A DNA stretch of 64,000 bases from the NCBI GenBank assembly GCA_024699855.1, contig JAMPIQ010000001.1, positions 2,666,001-2,730,000 on the forward strand, written 5' to 3'. The notes beneath the pieces are model-generated. The model saw only the letters and a list, made by a program, of their open reading frames with translations. It made no database searches and was not told where the DNA came from. The stretch is from Aphelenchoides besseyi. Its lineage: Eukaryota > Nematoda > Chromadorea > Rhabditida > Aphelenchoididae. This document shows positions 36,701 to 47,731 of this stretch, one piece after another. Within the stretch, counting starts at the first letter, position 1. Every line of letters starts with the position of its first letter. The translations under genes were made by a program, and so were the position numbers.

Positions 36701-37467
36701 TCACTCTTTGCTTAAAAGTGGTTGAGTACTTAGGTTGGGGTTGTCGAAGCTTGCCGGATGACTTTGTCTTGGCGAAATCGTGTCGTATTCATTAGATGTA
36801 CTGACTTGTGCTTCGTTTCCCAATTCCACATATTCGTCTAAACAACACAACAATAAGCAGCATAAATTGTTTGACTCACTCATTTTCGAAGATGATTGCT
36901 GCTTCTTTTCGGCATTCGGTTTTTCGACATTGTTGGATTGAGAGGTTGATGGCGTGACGAAATCGGGACGAAACACGCGATTCGTTGTTTCAACATCTTC
37001 CTCATCACTGCCTTCAGGACTATCGACTGTGTATCTAAACAACAAACGAACATTGGAAGCAAAGAGATTACTTACTTGACTGTGTGCTCTTTCTTTGCTT
37101 TGTCTGCAGCAACTTTGTGTCGATAACCGAAGAAAATGACCAGTGAAACTGCGGCGAGAGCCAAAATTCCAACGATCACAAAACCAATAAACCAGTTCGT
37201 GTTGTCGGCCAATAAAACTGCCGGTTCACAAGTCGTTTGATTGGCACTGGGCTGATAACCTTCGCAGCATTCTCGCACGTTCTCTTCCACTTGAGTTTCT
37301 TGGAATCGATATTTTCCGTCTTCTGCTCGACCCATCGACTTCTTAGTCACATTTCTGAGGACCGTACAAACGTTTGGTCCCTCTAAAACCAATTTCTCTT
37401 CTGCAGCCAAAATAAAGACCGCGAATGCGAGTGTGAAAACAACTATTCTGCATAACATAGAGTCCAT
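36701..37467 (-). CDS. Type I membrane protein with EMI-like cysteine motif
   Basis: Unrecognised single-pass membrane protein of about 230 aa in three exons. Signal peptide (MDSMLCRIVVFTLAFAVFIL), then a short ectodomain with GPNVCTV, YRFQETQVEENVRECCEGY and CEP. The VCTV...CCEGY...C.P spacing resembles the ends of an EMI domain but lacks the central cysteine pair. One membrane helix follows (WFIGFVIVGILALAAVSLVI), then a Lys-rich stop-transfer and a Ser/Pro/Asp-rich cytosolic tail with NEYVEL and NEYDTI tyrosine motifs, ending QPLLSKE. EMI plus tyrosine motifs recall Draper/CED-1-type receptors, but EGF repeats are absent, so no function is assigned. Confidence 0.7.
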
Positions 37468-37681
37468 TGAAACCCAAAATATCTAAAATTGGAACTAAAA
37501 TCACTTTGCCACCCGCAATTGAACATAGAAACTCGAGAACACTCGTTTGCAAAAAAAACACGTCTCATTGGCTGCTCGTAAAAGTAATCGAAGAAAACCA
37601 CAGCCAAAAGGAAGTTGGCAAACGGAAAATTTCGGACGTTTTCCGGCTGCTGAAGCGGAACTTTGCCGCAGTGACCGCCGT

Positions 37682-37876
37682 CTAACAGCCGTTATTTGAG
37701 CACACGAATGCCATTGCTGTCAACTTTAATCTCCGTGATCCACCTGCGTAATGGTACCCGTGAGTGAGCAGTTCGGTTGTAACGTCACGAGCAATTAGAT
37801 GTTTGAACGATTGGGAAACACTTTCAAAATTGCTCTCTTCCACATTTTCTTTTTGTATCAAAACCGTTGAACTCAA
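37682..37876 (-). CDS. Small possible exon, no recognised family
   Basis: Open frame of 64 codons ending at a TAG (37682-37684). It lacks an in-frame ATG at its 5' end and is preceded by TTTCAG, so it could be a last exon of an unseen small gene. Residues such as SVSQSFKHLIARDVTTELLT and HGYHYAGGSRRLKLTAMAF look protein-like. No upstream exon found; it may be chance. Confidence 0.25.
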   Translation of the reverse strand: MSSTVLIQKENVEESNFESVSQSFKHLIARDVTTELLTHGYHYAGGSRRLKLTAMAFVCSNNGC

Positions 37877-38270
37877 TCAACTGAAATTCGATGACTCATC
37901 ATCGCAACCATCGAGTAATGGGAACGTCCGTTTAAATTTGTAACCAACAAAAACCTTTAAGCGTCTGAATGAAGCGGTCGAAATAACGAACGGAGCTGAA
38001 ACTCTGACTCACGAAGCCTTGTCATTATGAGACACATCTTCCGATTCATTGTTTTTATTAATACTGAAGCTCGAAGGTTGTTTTTTAGCGATAAATCACG
38101 CGAAACAGAAAAGTTCCAGAGAGCAACTGTCACTCAAAATAGACGCAATTTGTTTCAAATAAATTGGTCGAAAGGCGCGAGAAGCACAGAATATGCAATA
38201 GAAAGATAGCCAACGACCTTAATTAAACTAATCGCTTGTCCGTTCGTATTTATTTGCACGATTATTTTCA

Positions 38271-39515
38271 GAAAAGTTCAAGATTCTGTACGCCATCAAA
38301 AACTCCGCGGCCGTTCTTTTTTTGTCGAAAATAGAACATGAGTTTGAGATCGCTGAAACGGCGTTTGAAAAGGAAGATTTTACAACTGTGTCTGAAACGG
38401 TACCGCACGCTGTTTATGCTTTTTTCAAGAAAAACATGCAACCAATTTACATTGGTAAAACGGTTCTTGATCGCCGCGAACGTTACATCCGCCATCTGCA
38501 CAGACTTCGACAGGGCGTATCTTTGGGAACGCGTACAAGGTAATAGGAAAAGTTCCAGCAATTCTGACTAACTCTCTAGCGGCGACATTAACCTCTTCAA
38601 TGCGTTAACAGAAGCTTTGGATATCGATGGAGAGTTTCGTGTGTTTGTTAAACCCGATTTCCGATCTGATTCCGAAGCTCGTTTGATAGAAGAAAGCTTA
38701 ATTCATGCTTTGACTCCATCAGTTAACATCCTTGGAAATCACTCGAAGGCATCGATCGAAGAAAAACAGATAGCAAAAGAATTTTTGGAACAAGCGAAAA
38801 AAATTCAGTCGTTGTCACCCGTGCGAACATCGAGTATATCGTGGACCAGTTGCCACGGCGAGCAGAAGGGCATGCTAAACCGGGATGTTGTGTTGTTTGC
38901 TCCAAATACACCACTCATCGAAGCGGTTCTTTGTGTCAGTAGGTTTCTGTAATAACCAATTTTATTCTTTCAATTGTTTATAGGGCATGTCGCGGCAAAA
39001 AACGCCGTTTGCAGGCATTACTGAAGACTGTCGACAGCAAAATCAGTAAGTAGTTGCATTTTACATTTTATTGTTGTTTCCGTTCATTTCAGCTTCTTTT
39101 GATGTCAAAAAAGAAAGAACTGAGGAAGAAATGAAGCGTATCCAAGAGCTAGTCAATGAACGAATGCGAATCCAAAGCGAACTCCGTCCGTTTAATTTCT
39201 CGAAGGAAGTAGAGGAAAACGACGAGAACAAGCTGGAAGTTGACGATTCCAAACCAACGACTTCAGCACGAGCAATCGGAAAACCAAAAACGACAAAAAG
39301 CGACTCAAAGCCATCGAAATCGAAATCTCAAAGTGCAGCGCAAAACACAATGAACCGACTCTGTAAACGACCAGGCAACGAGGACTTAACCGGTATCCCA
39401 ATTTTTACATGACATTTACTCGTATTATTTCTTAGACCCAGTTCCAGTCAAGAAATTGAAACTGGCTGACCGAGCATCCAATAACCGAACTCTCAACGAA
39501 AGGTCCATCAATTAA
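38271..39515 (+). CDS. Orphan GIY-YIG nuclease-domain protein, 5' exon missing
   Basis: Product has an N-terminal GIY-YIG fold: VYAFFKKNMQPIYIGKT (the two Tyr and the YIG), LDRRERYIRHL (catalytic Arg), then EARLIEESLIHALTPSVNIL (the catalytic Glu and the closing Pro/Asn). After it come a helical region (EEKQIAKEFLEQAKKIQ), CRGKKRRLQALLKTV, a coiled coil (EEMKRIQELVNERMRIQSEL) and a Lys/Ser-rich tail with likely nuclear-localisation runs (VPVKKLKL). It lacks the RING of SLX1 and the ankyrin/LEM parts of ANKLE1. The first readable exon has no ATG, so an upstream exon is missing; ATG at 38027 could not be joined in phase. Function inferred only as a DNA endonuclease. Confidence 0.65.
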
Positions 39516-39561
39516 TCACGGGTTTTCACGAATTTTATTATGTACTTGAATTAATGTTTTT

Positions 39562-40506
39562 TTGTTCTCGATCAAAGATCTCTCGTATTCAACTTGTTCC
39601 AAAAATTTTCTGAAATGCATCAAAATAAACTTCTTCAATTGGAAAGGATCTATTTTCTGCCCACGCTACGCTTCGTGTGCTGCACTAGAGCTTCACGTCA
39701 ACGAAAACGACTATACGATCAAACTGATGTACTGGTCGGATAGCTATGGACCTTGGGATATCACTGCGTCGATGACCGGTTGTGATTACGACCTAAAACA
39801 CGCGGCGGATGTGTTCACGAAACTTCGCAGAGCACCGGATTACGTAAAGGTAGCAAAAGAGAACGAAGTAGCAAACAACTTCACTTCAGTTGTTAATCGT
39901 TGTTTTCAGCAAACCATTAATCAGTTGAAGACTGTCACTGGTCTGAAAGATTTCGATTTGTGGGAAATTTACGACATCTACGACACACTTTTCATAGAGA
40001 AGGTATGCAACCTAATAATGATCGGTTACCGTTTAGTTTTGAGGTCAACAACGTTTCTTGGCCCGATGGAATGACCGAAGAGCTCTACAAGGACACCGAT
40101 CGTTTGGCTGATTTGGTCGATGATATCGAGTCGGGATTGAATGTTTCTGATTCCGAAGGCATACATTTCGAAACCGAAATTCCGAAGATTACCGGAGGCC
40201 CGTTGTTGAGCCAATTAATCAGCCACATGAAATTCAAACGACAATGTTTGGATAAGAAAACAGATCGAAGTAAGTTCTGCGCATTACACTAATCAGTTTT
40301 TTTTTTCAGCAAAGGAGGAGAATAAACTTTGCGCCTTTTTTGATCCACTCAAGTACTACGTCTTCAGCGCTCATGATACAACGATAGAAGCGTTGTTCTC
40401 GACGTTTGGTTTTCAAGAAACAAACTATAATAGCTCGGGCCAGCCAAAACAAAACTGCGCCGAAAAAATACGTATTGAAGGTCGACACGAAGCATATGTT
40501 TTCTAG
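39562..40506 (+). pseudogene. Rearranged histidine acid phosphatase remnant
   Basis: Histidine-phosphatase (acid phosphatase) pieces in abnormal order. First, 39655-39790 encodes CPRYASCAALELHVNENDY, the C-terminal PxYASCxxxEL block of the family. It runs without a stop into the middle domain (YDLKHAADVFTKLRRAPDYV, GLKDFDLWEIYDIYDTLF), across the intron 40015-40043 region to VNNVSWPDGMTEELYKDTDR and GGPLLSQLISHM, and finally the HD motif YYVFSAHDTTIEALFSTFG. The N-terminal RHG catalytic motif is absent, and after the HD motif the normal C-terminal block is replaced by unrelated sequence ending HEAYVF. No start ATG is evident. Most likely a fusion of two tandem copies by deletion, and not catalytic. 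Confidence 0.65.
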
Positions 40507-41899
40507 TCGTGAAATAAAACCGCGTTCGCTTTTGTTTTACTGGTTTTGTTGGTGCAACAACCACATTATCGGCAAACACAAGTAGAGAATCAAGGTGCAC
40601 TCGGAGTGAAACGTTGATATATGCGCGGACAACGTGACTGCAGAACCAAATCGTTAACTTCGTTTTGCCCGACGTTGTGGAATATGTGTTCGAGGAAAAA
40701 GACAAAACGTTGGTAAACACGCAGAAAAAGCAAACAAATGTTATGGGGATTAAGTAGCGATTTAAAACCTTCGAATAAGAACTTGTAGCCTAATTGACCA
40801 ACAACCGTATGACAAAATGAGAACACTAACTATTGACTAATTGTCCATTAAAATGCTTGAAAGATGGTTGTCACAGAGAAATAAGCAATGCACTGAAAGT
40901 CCACTCAACGGTTCCCAATTGAGCAATCATTCATAACTTATGACAAAAGAGGACTCATTTTGGGACCGAAAAAGTTTGTTTTCCGCATTTGGAGGATTAA
41001 TAGCCTACTGAAGTTCGCAGAAACGGATACCAAATGTCCAGTGAGTTGACCACCAAAAGAGTCATTCTGCTCTACGTCGTGTCTTCTAGGCGCAATGATA
41101 ATGATTCAATTATTATTTGCTTTCGGTTTCACGCGCAAAGACCGTCTGCAATTTTGATTCAATTAAACCATAGAACCAAAATTGCTGCTTATAACGAGGT
41201 TCTTAGCTTGCAAATTAGCCAACAAACACGTTCGTCTTGTAGCCTTGATTCTCATAAACGATTAACGTGCTTGTGGTTTGCAAATCCGTTTAAATGAATT
41301 AAACCCTGAAACCCGTACAACTAAATCATTTGGGAATTCTTCGAAAAGAGAACTTCGCTTAGATTTAACGTTTCGGATTCCGTCGATAGCAACTGCTTTT
41401 GTTTTTATGTTTCTGAATTTTATCTGCTCCATGGTGCTAAACGTATCTCGCATCCAAACTCCAAGCGTCGATTTCATTGCCAAAATGTCTTCTTTAACCA
41501 ATTTCCATTCGCCGAAAACTGTCGTTTGAAGTTTGGTTGTTTTTGCGCGTAGATTGTCCGTTGCCTTAAATAAACACTTGCGGCCAACGGTCAGTTCGAA
41601 AGTCCGAGTTTCAATTGTTAAACTCCACCAGATTCGTGTGTCGATGCTCTTTCTCGCAACAAAGCAAAGATTTTCAGCGACATCAACACTCCTCCCGACC
41701 TATTAGAGCGTGCCAACCCACTACTCGTGGCCGAATCGATTTCCGGTTTCTTTAATGCCTCTCGGCGGTTTGCCAATTCAATGGCATTGGTGTGAATTAC
41801 GAACTTTGTGACTGTTGACCATCTTCTTTGACCCTCGACTTTCTCATCTCTGTGAACTACTGGGTTAACTCTCCTTCTAAGGTTAACCAATGTGCTAAT
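40507..41899. other. Intergenic stretch without recognised genes
   Basis: About 1.4 kb. Short frames exist on both strands (for example 41636-41793 plus, with DALSRNKAKIFSDINTPPDL), but none shows a family motif or a clear exon structure. One or two small unrecognised exons are possible. Confidence 0.3.
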
Positions 41900-43213
41900 A
41901 TGCAACTTCACGTATTCTCTAATAGCGCCTACTTGTTCGGGATATGTCTATGGTTAACAAACTCTCCATTTTCAATCGCCATATTTCAAGTCGGACCCGA
42001 ACGACCTTTGGATTTCAAAATACGATCATGTTCGCTACAACAACCGATAAGCGAAGATACAATGCTTGTGAGTATACATGCAATCGTTCATAGCAATCAA
42101 AGAAGTTTCGAGTTTAGTTTTTTCCCGACAACCTCAAATTCTGTTCGAGTATACGGACCTCGAAGTCGGTTGTTTCTTTAGCAAAAGACCGACAACGAAC
42201 AACGTTTCTACAGCCAATGGTACACTGAATTGAGACATATAGTTAAGCCAACATTTTTCAGGTTTATCTTACTTTACACGAAATCGGGTCTCCGTATCGA
42301 TGTAGTGTCCAATATTTGGTGAGTAGATTGTTGATTATTGTTGACGTCTGAAATTCAGGGATACGGAGGCGAGTATCGTTTTTCGCCCGATTTAGGTTGG
42401 TATCCAGCATGTCAAAAACCTATCTCCAACTACGTCAGTCAACTTGCCGTTTCGCCTTCGAACTCACCAGTCTGGAACGTAACCAATTCACATTGTCCAA
42501 TTCAATCTTTACCATCAAAATACCGCGTAAGTTGCACGAGCTGCAATTAAAATGTTATTGTCAATGATTAAGGACTACCTATCTTGTGATTTGGTTAAAC
42601 ATCGTTGGTATGAGTTGTCGTTTAAAAGTTCGATTCGCTATGAAGTTTTCCACAAACGTCGCTATCATCAGGCATGGGCAAATCATAGCACGGCGTTTAT
42701 TTTCAAACCGGACAACTTTGTCGAAAGAAATGGGACCGAGTTGGGGTGGCTGCAAAAGCTGATTGATTTACAAGCAAAGTGAGCAGCTAATTAGTTCGAA
42801 ATTAATTAGATTTTAAGACAAAAACATTGTGAAAGAGCTCGTTATCTCATTAAGGTTGATGAGGCTTTTCCATTACCGTTAACCGTTTTTATTGACTATC
42901 GAATCAAAGAAGACGGCTACATCAAGTTTCTGAAACATTTGGGAAACGGAACTCTTGATAACTGGTTCAGTGGAGCATTCGCGCTGGAGAAGTCTGATCG
43001 AATACACGAAGTTTGTGTACAAGTGAGTTATCCATCGTTATTCAATTTTAAAGCGTTTTGCAGTTTGTATACTCGGGAAGCATCAACAGATACCGCATAT
43101 GTCGAACTTTTCTTCAACCAAATGAATGTCGATTTGGGACAAACGGTTCTACAGTCCGATCTTGTTTCATTTCACTTCTTCTCGCGACTATTATTTTCCG
43201 TTTTGTTATCTAA
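41900..43213 (+). CDS. Orphan secreted or GPI-anchored glycoprotein
   Basis: About 330-aa product of six exons: 41900-42067, 42262-42318, 42359-42526, 42573-42778, 42818-43022, 43064-43213, all joining in phase. N-terminal hydrophobic leader (MQLHVFSNSAYLFGICLWLT) and C-terminal hydrophobic end (CFISLLLATIIFRFVI) right before the stop suggest signal peptide plus GPI-attachment or tail anchor. At least ten cysteines (for example RSCSLQQ, RCSVQYLGYGG, GWYPACQ, HCPIQ, YLSCDL, KHCERAR, EVCVQF) and several N-glycosylation sites (NVT, NHS, NGT twice, NGS). I do not recognise the fold or family. The 194-nt intron 42068-42261 is long for this window and could hide another exon. Confidence 0.65.
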
Positions 43214-44271
43214 ATCGAAGCATTCGGATGACCTTTACACTATTCCTTCTTTTATTGCCGTTGAACTCATTTACTTTCATTGGATAAATCGAATTTGAAA
43301 GTCGAGAGTCGGATCGGAAAATACGCTGTGGAGACCAAACGATTCGCTTCGACATCAAAATCGCATTCGCTCCGGCCCAATAAAGCGGGATCGTTAATAG
43401 TGAGTTATGCTCGTCGAAGGTTCGGACACAGCGCAGTCCTGCTGTGAGTTTGAGAAATGGATCAATGAAGAACACGTGCCAGCGAACTCACCAGTTTTGC
43501 TTTCCCGTGATAACCGAAACTGTCAAATTGGCCCTTTTATCTTCGGCGGGAATTGCGAGGGTAATAAAACGTCATAAAATGGAGGCGCGCGCTACGATCA
43601 GCGAGCGGCCAACCGTTTTGTTTGCCCATTTCGATTTGAAGGACGAGAGCTGCCCAACTACCTAAACATTATATGTCCGGTTATGTGTCTTTGGAATGTG
43701 CCATCGATCGTTTATGAAGTGCAAACAATTGGTCGGGACTCGAATCCACGATTCGTAATCGACACAAATGACCGAAATTTCCGTCCCAACAACCGCGCTG
43801 TCCAATTTTCTCCGCTCGTTTTTTATTGTTTTCCGCATTGCGCCATGAAATTTTGTGGACGGACTATTCAGAGTGAAACACACGAATCCCATTACGCTCT
43901 TTACATTCGTTTCTTCAAGAAACCGGACGACAAATTGGCGAGTTTTTGAGCATCGATCATCGACGATCGTGCTTGCTTGTAATCTGCATAGGAGGGCGGT
44001 TTTGCGCAATCTCATTAATCGCATTAGTTCGATTTGAGTGATTGAAAATTGAGCGGAATCCATTTTGGCGATTGACACCTCCAAATTTTTGTGCGTGTTT
44101 CCTCTCAATTTCCGCGCCAAACCTCCGCGTGTTGTTCGCTCCGTAGAATGAAAACAAGGCGGGGCCAACCGAAAAGCGACGGGAGTTGAGTGTGCCGGAG
44201 AGCGTGGCGAGTGGTTTCAACTCAAACGAAGAATTCACCGAGTTTTAGGGTTCGTGTGATCACTCGGAGTC
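43214..44271. promoter_or_regulatory. Intergenic region upstream of Frizzled
   Basis: About 1.06 kb with short frames on both strands and no recognisable domain. Presumed 3' UTR of the orphan glycoprotein gene and promoter/5' UTR of Frizzled. Confidence 0.4.
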
Positions 44272-47048
44272 ATGACCTTCGACTCAAGGAAATTGGTTCT
44301 CTTTTTGATTTTCGTTCCATTGGCCAAAAGCTCAATTTTCGATAAGGTAGACGACAATCAAGAGTCTAGAACAACAATGATCTTTAGGCATCGCGTCAAC
44401 AATGTCAAATGATCACAATTCCGCTTTGTTTGGATATCCCCTACAATTTGACTATTCATCCTCATCCGTTAGCTCATGGCGATCAGCAATCCGTGAGTGA
44501 AATTACGTCTTACAGTTCGACGACTAAGCTTTAGCTTCACGCTCAAACCGATCATTTCAAACCGTTGATTCGTACAAAGTGCAATCCACATATTAAGTTC
44601 TTCGTGTGCAGTGTGTTTGCTCCAATGTGTCCGGAGCAGATGCCTCAAGCGGTTACGAGCTGTCGTTCCGTGTGTGAAGAAGTGCGTCGTGATTGTATTG
44701 GAATACTCAACGGTTAGTCAATCAAAGTAATGAGAATTGACAAGATCACCTTAGAAATTCCGTAGATCACAACAATCGATTTCAATTTTAGAATTTGACA
44801 TTCAATGGCCCGCACCATTGAACTGTTCGAACTTTCCGCAAGAACCCGAACTCTGCATGACACCACCAGATTCAATGGCTGCTTCTTATCCAACACCTGT
44901 TGAATTGTATAATTAGATGGAATGCAATTAGGAAAACCCATAAAATTTCAGTGTTCCTGCTGCTCACCCAACACGTCCACCTGTAGTGCCTACCGAACTC
45001 AAATCTGTCGAATTGCCCTCGTGTCCATCCGATTTGATAAACTTGGATCCAACAGACAAAGATGGAGGTTGCGGATTTCCGTGTGATAAACCGATCATGT
45101 TTACTCATGTATGTTATCATTTTTAGCTTATTTTCTATGTTTTTAGGAAGAAAAACGAACAGCTAACAGTTGGCTTTTGGCTGCTTCAACGGCGAGCACG
45201 GTCGTTACCTTCCTAACGTTTCTCACCTTTCTCATTGATCGTGATCGTTTTCGATTTCCCGAAAGGTATTTTTCTTATTCAGTTTTTTGTCGGTGATGTT
45301 TTTTGTCGCGCAATTTTGCTGATAAAAACGATGGCAGTTCTCGACGAGCGCGTCGGTCACTTCAAAGGCGGTGATAAATGGGCATTTCTCGGCTTTTTCG
45401 CCTTTTCGCCTTCCTGCTACAGAACGATAAATTGGGTTGTCAAAAAGTCCACACGATCTATTGGACTTCACTTATGCCATAAAAAATGGGAATTGAAGAG
45501 TCACCTTTCCTTTCGTGACTCTTCGCGCACAACCATCGAAACAATCAAACTCACACCTCGAAGGCCATCGATCGCGTTGTTTTGATGTGAAAAACGAACT
45601 GAAAATTGAGAGAATGTCGAAAATCGGAAAATGTGAAACGAAAATATTCGCAAATTTCAGGGCCATCTTCTACGTCTCTCTTTGTGCATTCGTGGTATCG
45701 TTGCCTCATTTAGCACCGGTGCTGTTAGATCCGGGCAAAACAGCGTGTGATAGTTTGCCTTCGGGACGAAGGTTTTTGGTTCATGATGGTTTGGACAATA
45801 CGACTTGTGTTCTCGGATTCCTCTTCCTTTACTACTTCTCATTGGCCGGTGCGTCGTGGTGGTTCGTAGTTACATTTGCATGGTAAGTCTTCGAGAGATT
45901 GCGGTTCGTTTGAAATTGCGGTCCTCTTTTGTCGGAATCTCATTACCCGGTCTCAGCGGGTTTGATTAAAGCGAGTCCTTGAATTCGAAATGAACTTGAA
46001 AAGACGAACAAAACGAAATTAAACGGCAGTTTAATAAGCTTCATAATTTACAGGTACTTGACAGCAGCAAGAAAATGGGTTCAAGAAGAATTGGAGAAAC
46101 GTTCGAATTACTTTCATGTTTTGGCTTGGGGTCTTCCCGCACTTCCCACAATTGCTATTCTTATTCTTCAAAAGGTAAGAGCTATAAGATCAGATGGTCG
46201 TCTTGTTCTATAGCAATAAAACAATTCCACAGCGGGCGGCATTTGTGGAGGTCATCGGACATTCATAAATAACAACCGAAAGATGCCTCAAACAAATGGG
46301 CCATTTGGTCACAAAAAAATCCGATTAATGAGATTTCTTGTAGGTCGATGCATCCGAATTGTTTGGTATTTGCTCTGTTGGCAATTTGAATCCATGGACA
46401 TTGATGACGTTCGTCTTTTTGCCAAGAGTGTTACTGTTGTTTTTTGGTTGTTGTTTCATCATTTCCGGTTTTTCGAACATGTGCCGTGAACGACGATGTT
46501 TTAAACGAAGAGTAAACATTAATTTCGACTTCTTTTCACACATTTTGTTTTAGGGTACCGATACTGCAAAGCTGGAAAAGTTCATGTTTAAAATGGGATC
46601 ATTTTCGATACTCTACGTTATTCCGTCAATCATTTTGTGTGCCTGTGAACTTTACCAAATATTCGTTTTACTTCAATGGTTCCCAGCGACAATCGACTGT
46701 AAACGTAACGGTGGATCAGCGTTTTGCCATCGTCCTCAACCGCCAAAAGTGGAAGTTTATTTGATTGGATTCGTGATGCAATTGGCGAGTGGTGTTGCTA
46801 CGGGTCTTTGGATTTTGTCGTCAAAGACAGTTCGTTCATGGCATCGATTTCTGTTTTGTCGTCAAAGTCCGGATACAACAAAACCACTGGCTGCCTCAAC
46901 CACCTATATGCCAAACCAGCAACATCAAGTGGTCACACAGATGATTAACGGACAACTAGTTAATCATTACATTCCACTCTCGGTTATGAATAACGGTAAT
47001 CGTCCATCTTTCGGAAGTGAACAATGGAAACCGTCGAACGCCATTTAA
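44272..47048 (+). CDS. FZD: Frizzled Wnt receptor
   Basis: Seven-pass Wnt receptor. Exons: 44272-44346, 44388-44492, 44535-44712, 44792-44906, 44952-45108, 45147-45265, 45661-45882, 46054-46174, 46344-46511, 46554-47048. Signal peptide, then a cysteine-rich domain (CQMITIPLCLDIPYNLTIHP, CNPHIKFFVCSVFAPMCPEQ, CRSVCEEVRRDC, WPAPLNCSNFP, ELCM), a Pro-rich linker, and seven membrane segments. The Dishevelled-binding motif appears as SSKTVRSW (KTxxxW). The cytosolic tail is about 65 aa and has no PDZ-ligand-like end (stops PSNAI). Introns 45266-45660, 45883-46053 and 46175-46343 are far longer than average and may carry regulatory elements. APC follows 683 nt downstream. Confidence 0.96.
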
Positions 47049-47731
47049 ATTGTTTCTGTTAAACGGGTGCATTTCAATTATTTTATCACGCTTATGGTTT
47101 TCCATCAATTATCGATTGGAAACGTTTTCTATTCAAATGATCTCACTTTCTATTTCTTGCCATTGCATTTATAATTACGTTTAATAAAAATGAATACCAG
47201 TTAGAAGAATGTGTGGTCATCTTTTTCGGTTGAAAATCAAAGTTTGCGGATTAATCGAAGACATTTGTAACGTCCGAGTTTAATGATCTCTGTGGTTGAA
47301 CGAGAAAGAGCAAACAAATGTTGGAACGAACAGCCGCAGATTGAAACCTTTTACCTATTTCGCATCGCTGCTGAGCGTTCGACTTGTCAGCTGATCCACC
47401 TATTAACTCATTTCGAGTGACCACGAATTCAACACCGATTTTGAAACGGTATCTTGGTTTGAAAAATCAAACGTTGAGATCTCGGCGTTCTTTTGCTCAT
47501 GCATTTCCTTCCATTCTTTCAGATTTGTCCCTGTGACAAGTGTGAGCAATCAACTGCTGTGCACTAACACGCGCTTTTCCATTCTTTCACATTCTCCCTC
47601 GGGGTTATCAGTAGTTTTTGTGACGCAACGGCATTGGTTGTATTCAAACAATGCAAGCGAATTGACAGTCGGTTTTTAGTCGGTGGTCAGTACAAGCGGC
47701 CGGTGCGATGGAATAAACGAAGCTGAGAACA
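47049..47731. promoter_or_regulatory. Frizzled-APC intergenic region with short uORF
   Basis: About 680 nt. AATAAA at about 47183 suits the Frizzled poly(A) signal. A two-codon upstream frame (ATG GAA TAA, 47708-47716) precedes the APC start by 15 nt and could lower its translation. No other element recognised. Confidence 0.4.

Noticed and set aside
41618..41911. Overlapping open frames on both strands (97 codons minus, about 50 plus)
   Set aside because: No ATG-led exon chain and no family motif; the frames shadow each other. A small gene is possible but not supported.
43444..43665. 73-codon plus-strand frame before Frizzled
   Set aside because: No recognisable motif and no splice partners; treated as intergenic.
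45235..45585. 116-codon frame within the long Frizzled intron
   Set aside because: It runs on from the upstream exon frame through the intron; splicing at 45265/45660 restores the conserved Frizzled sequence, and the frame has no known domain.
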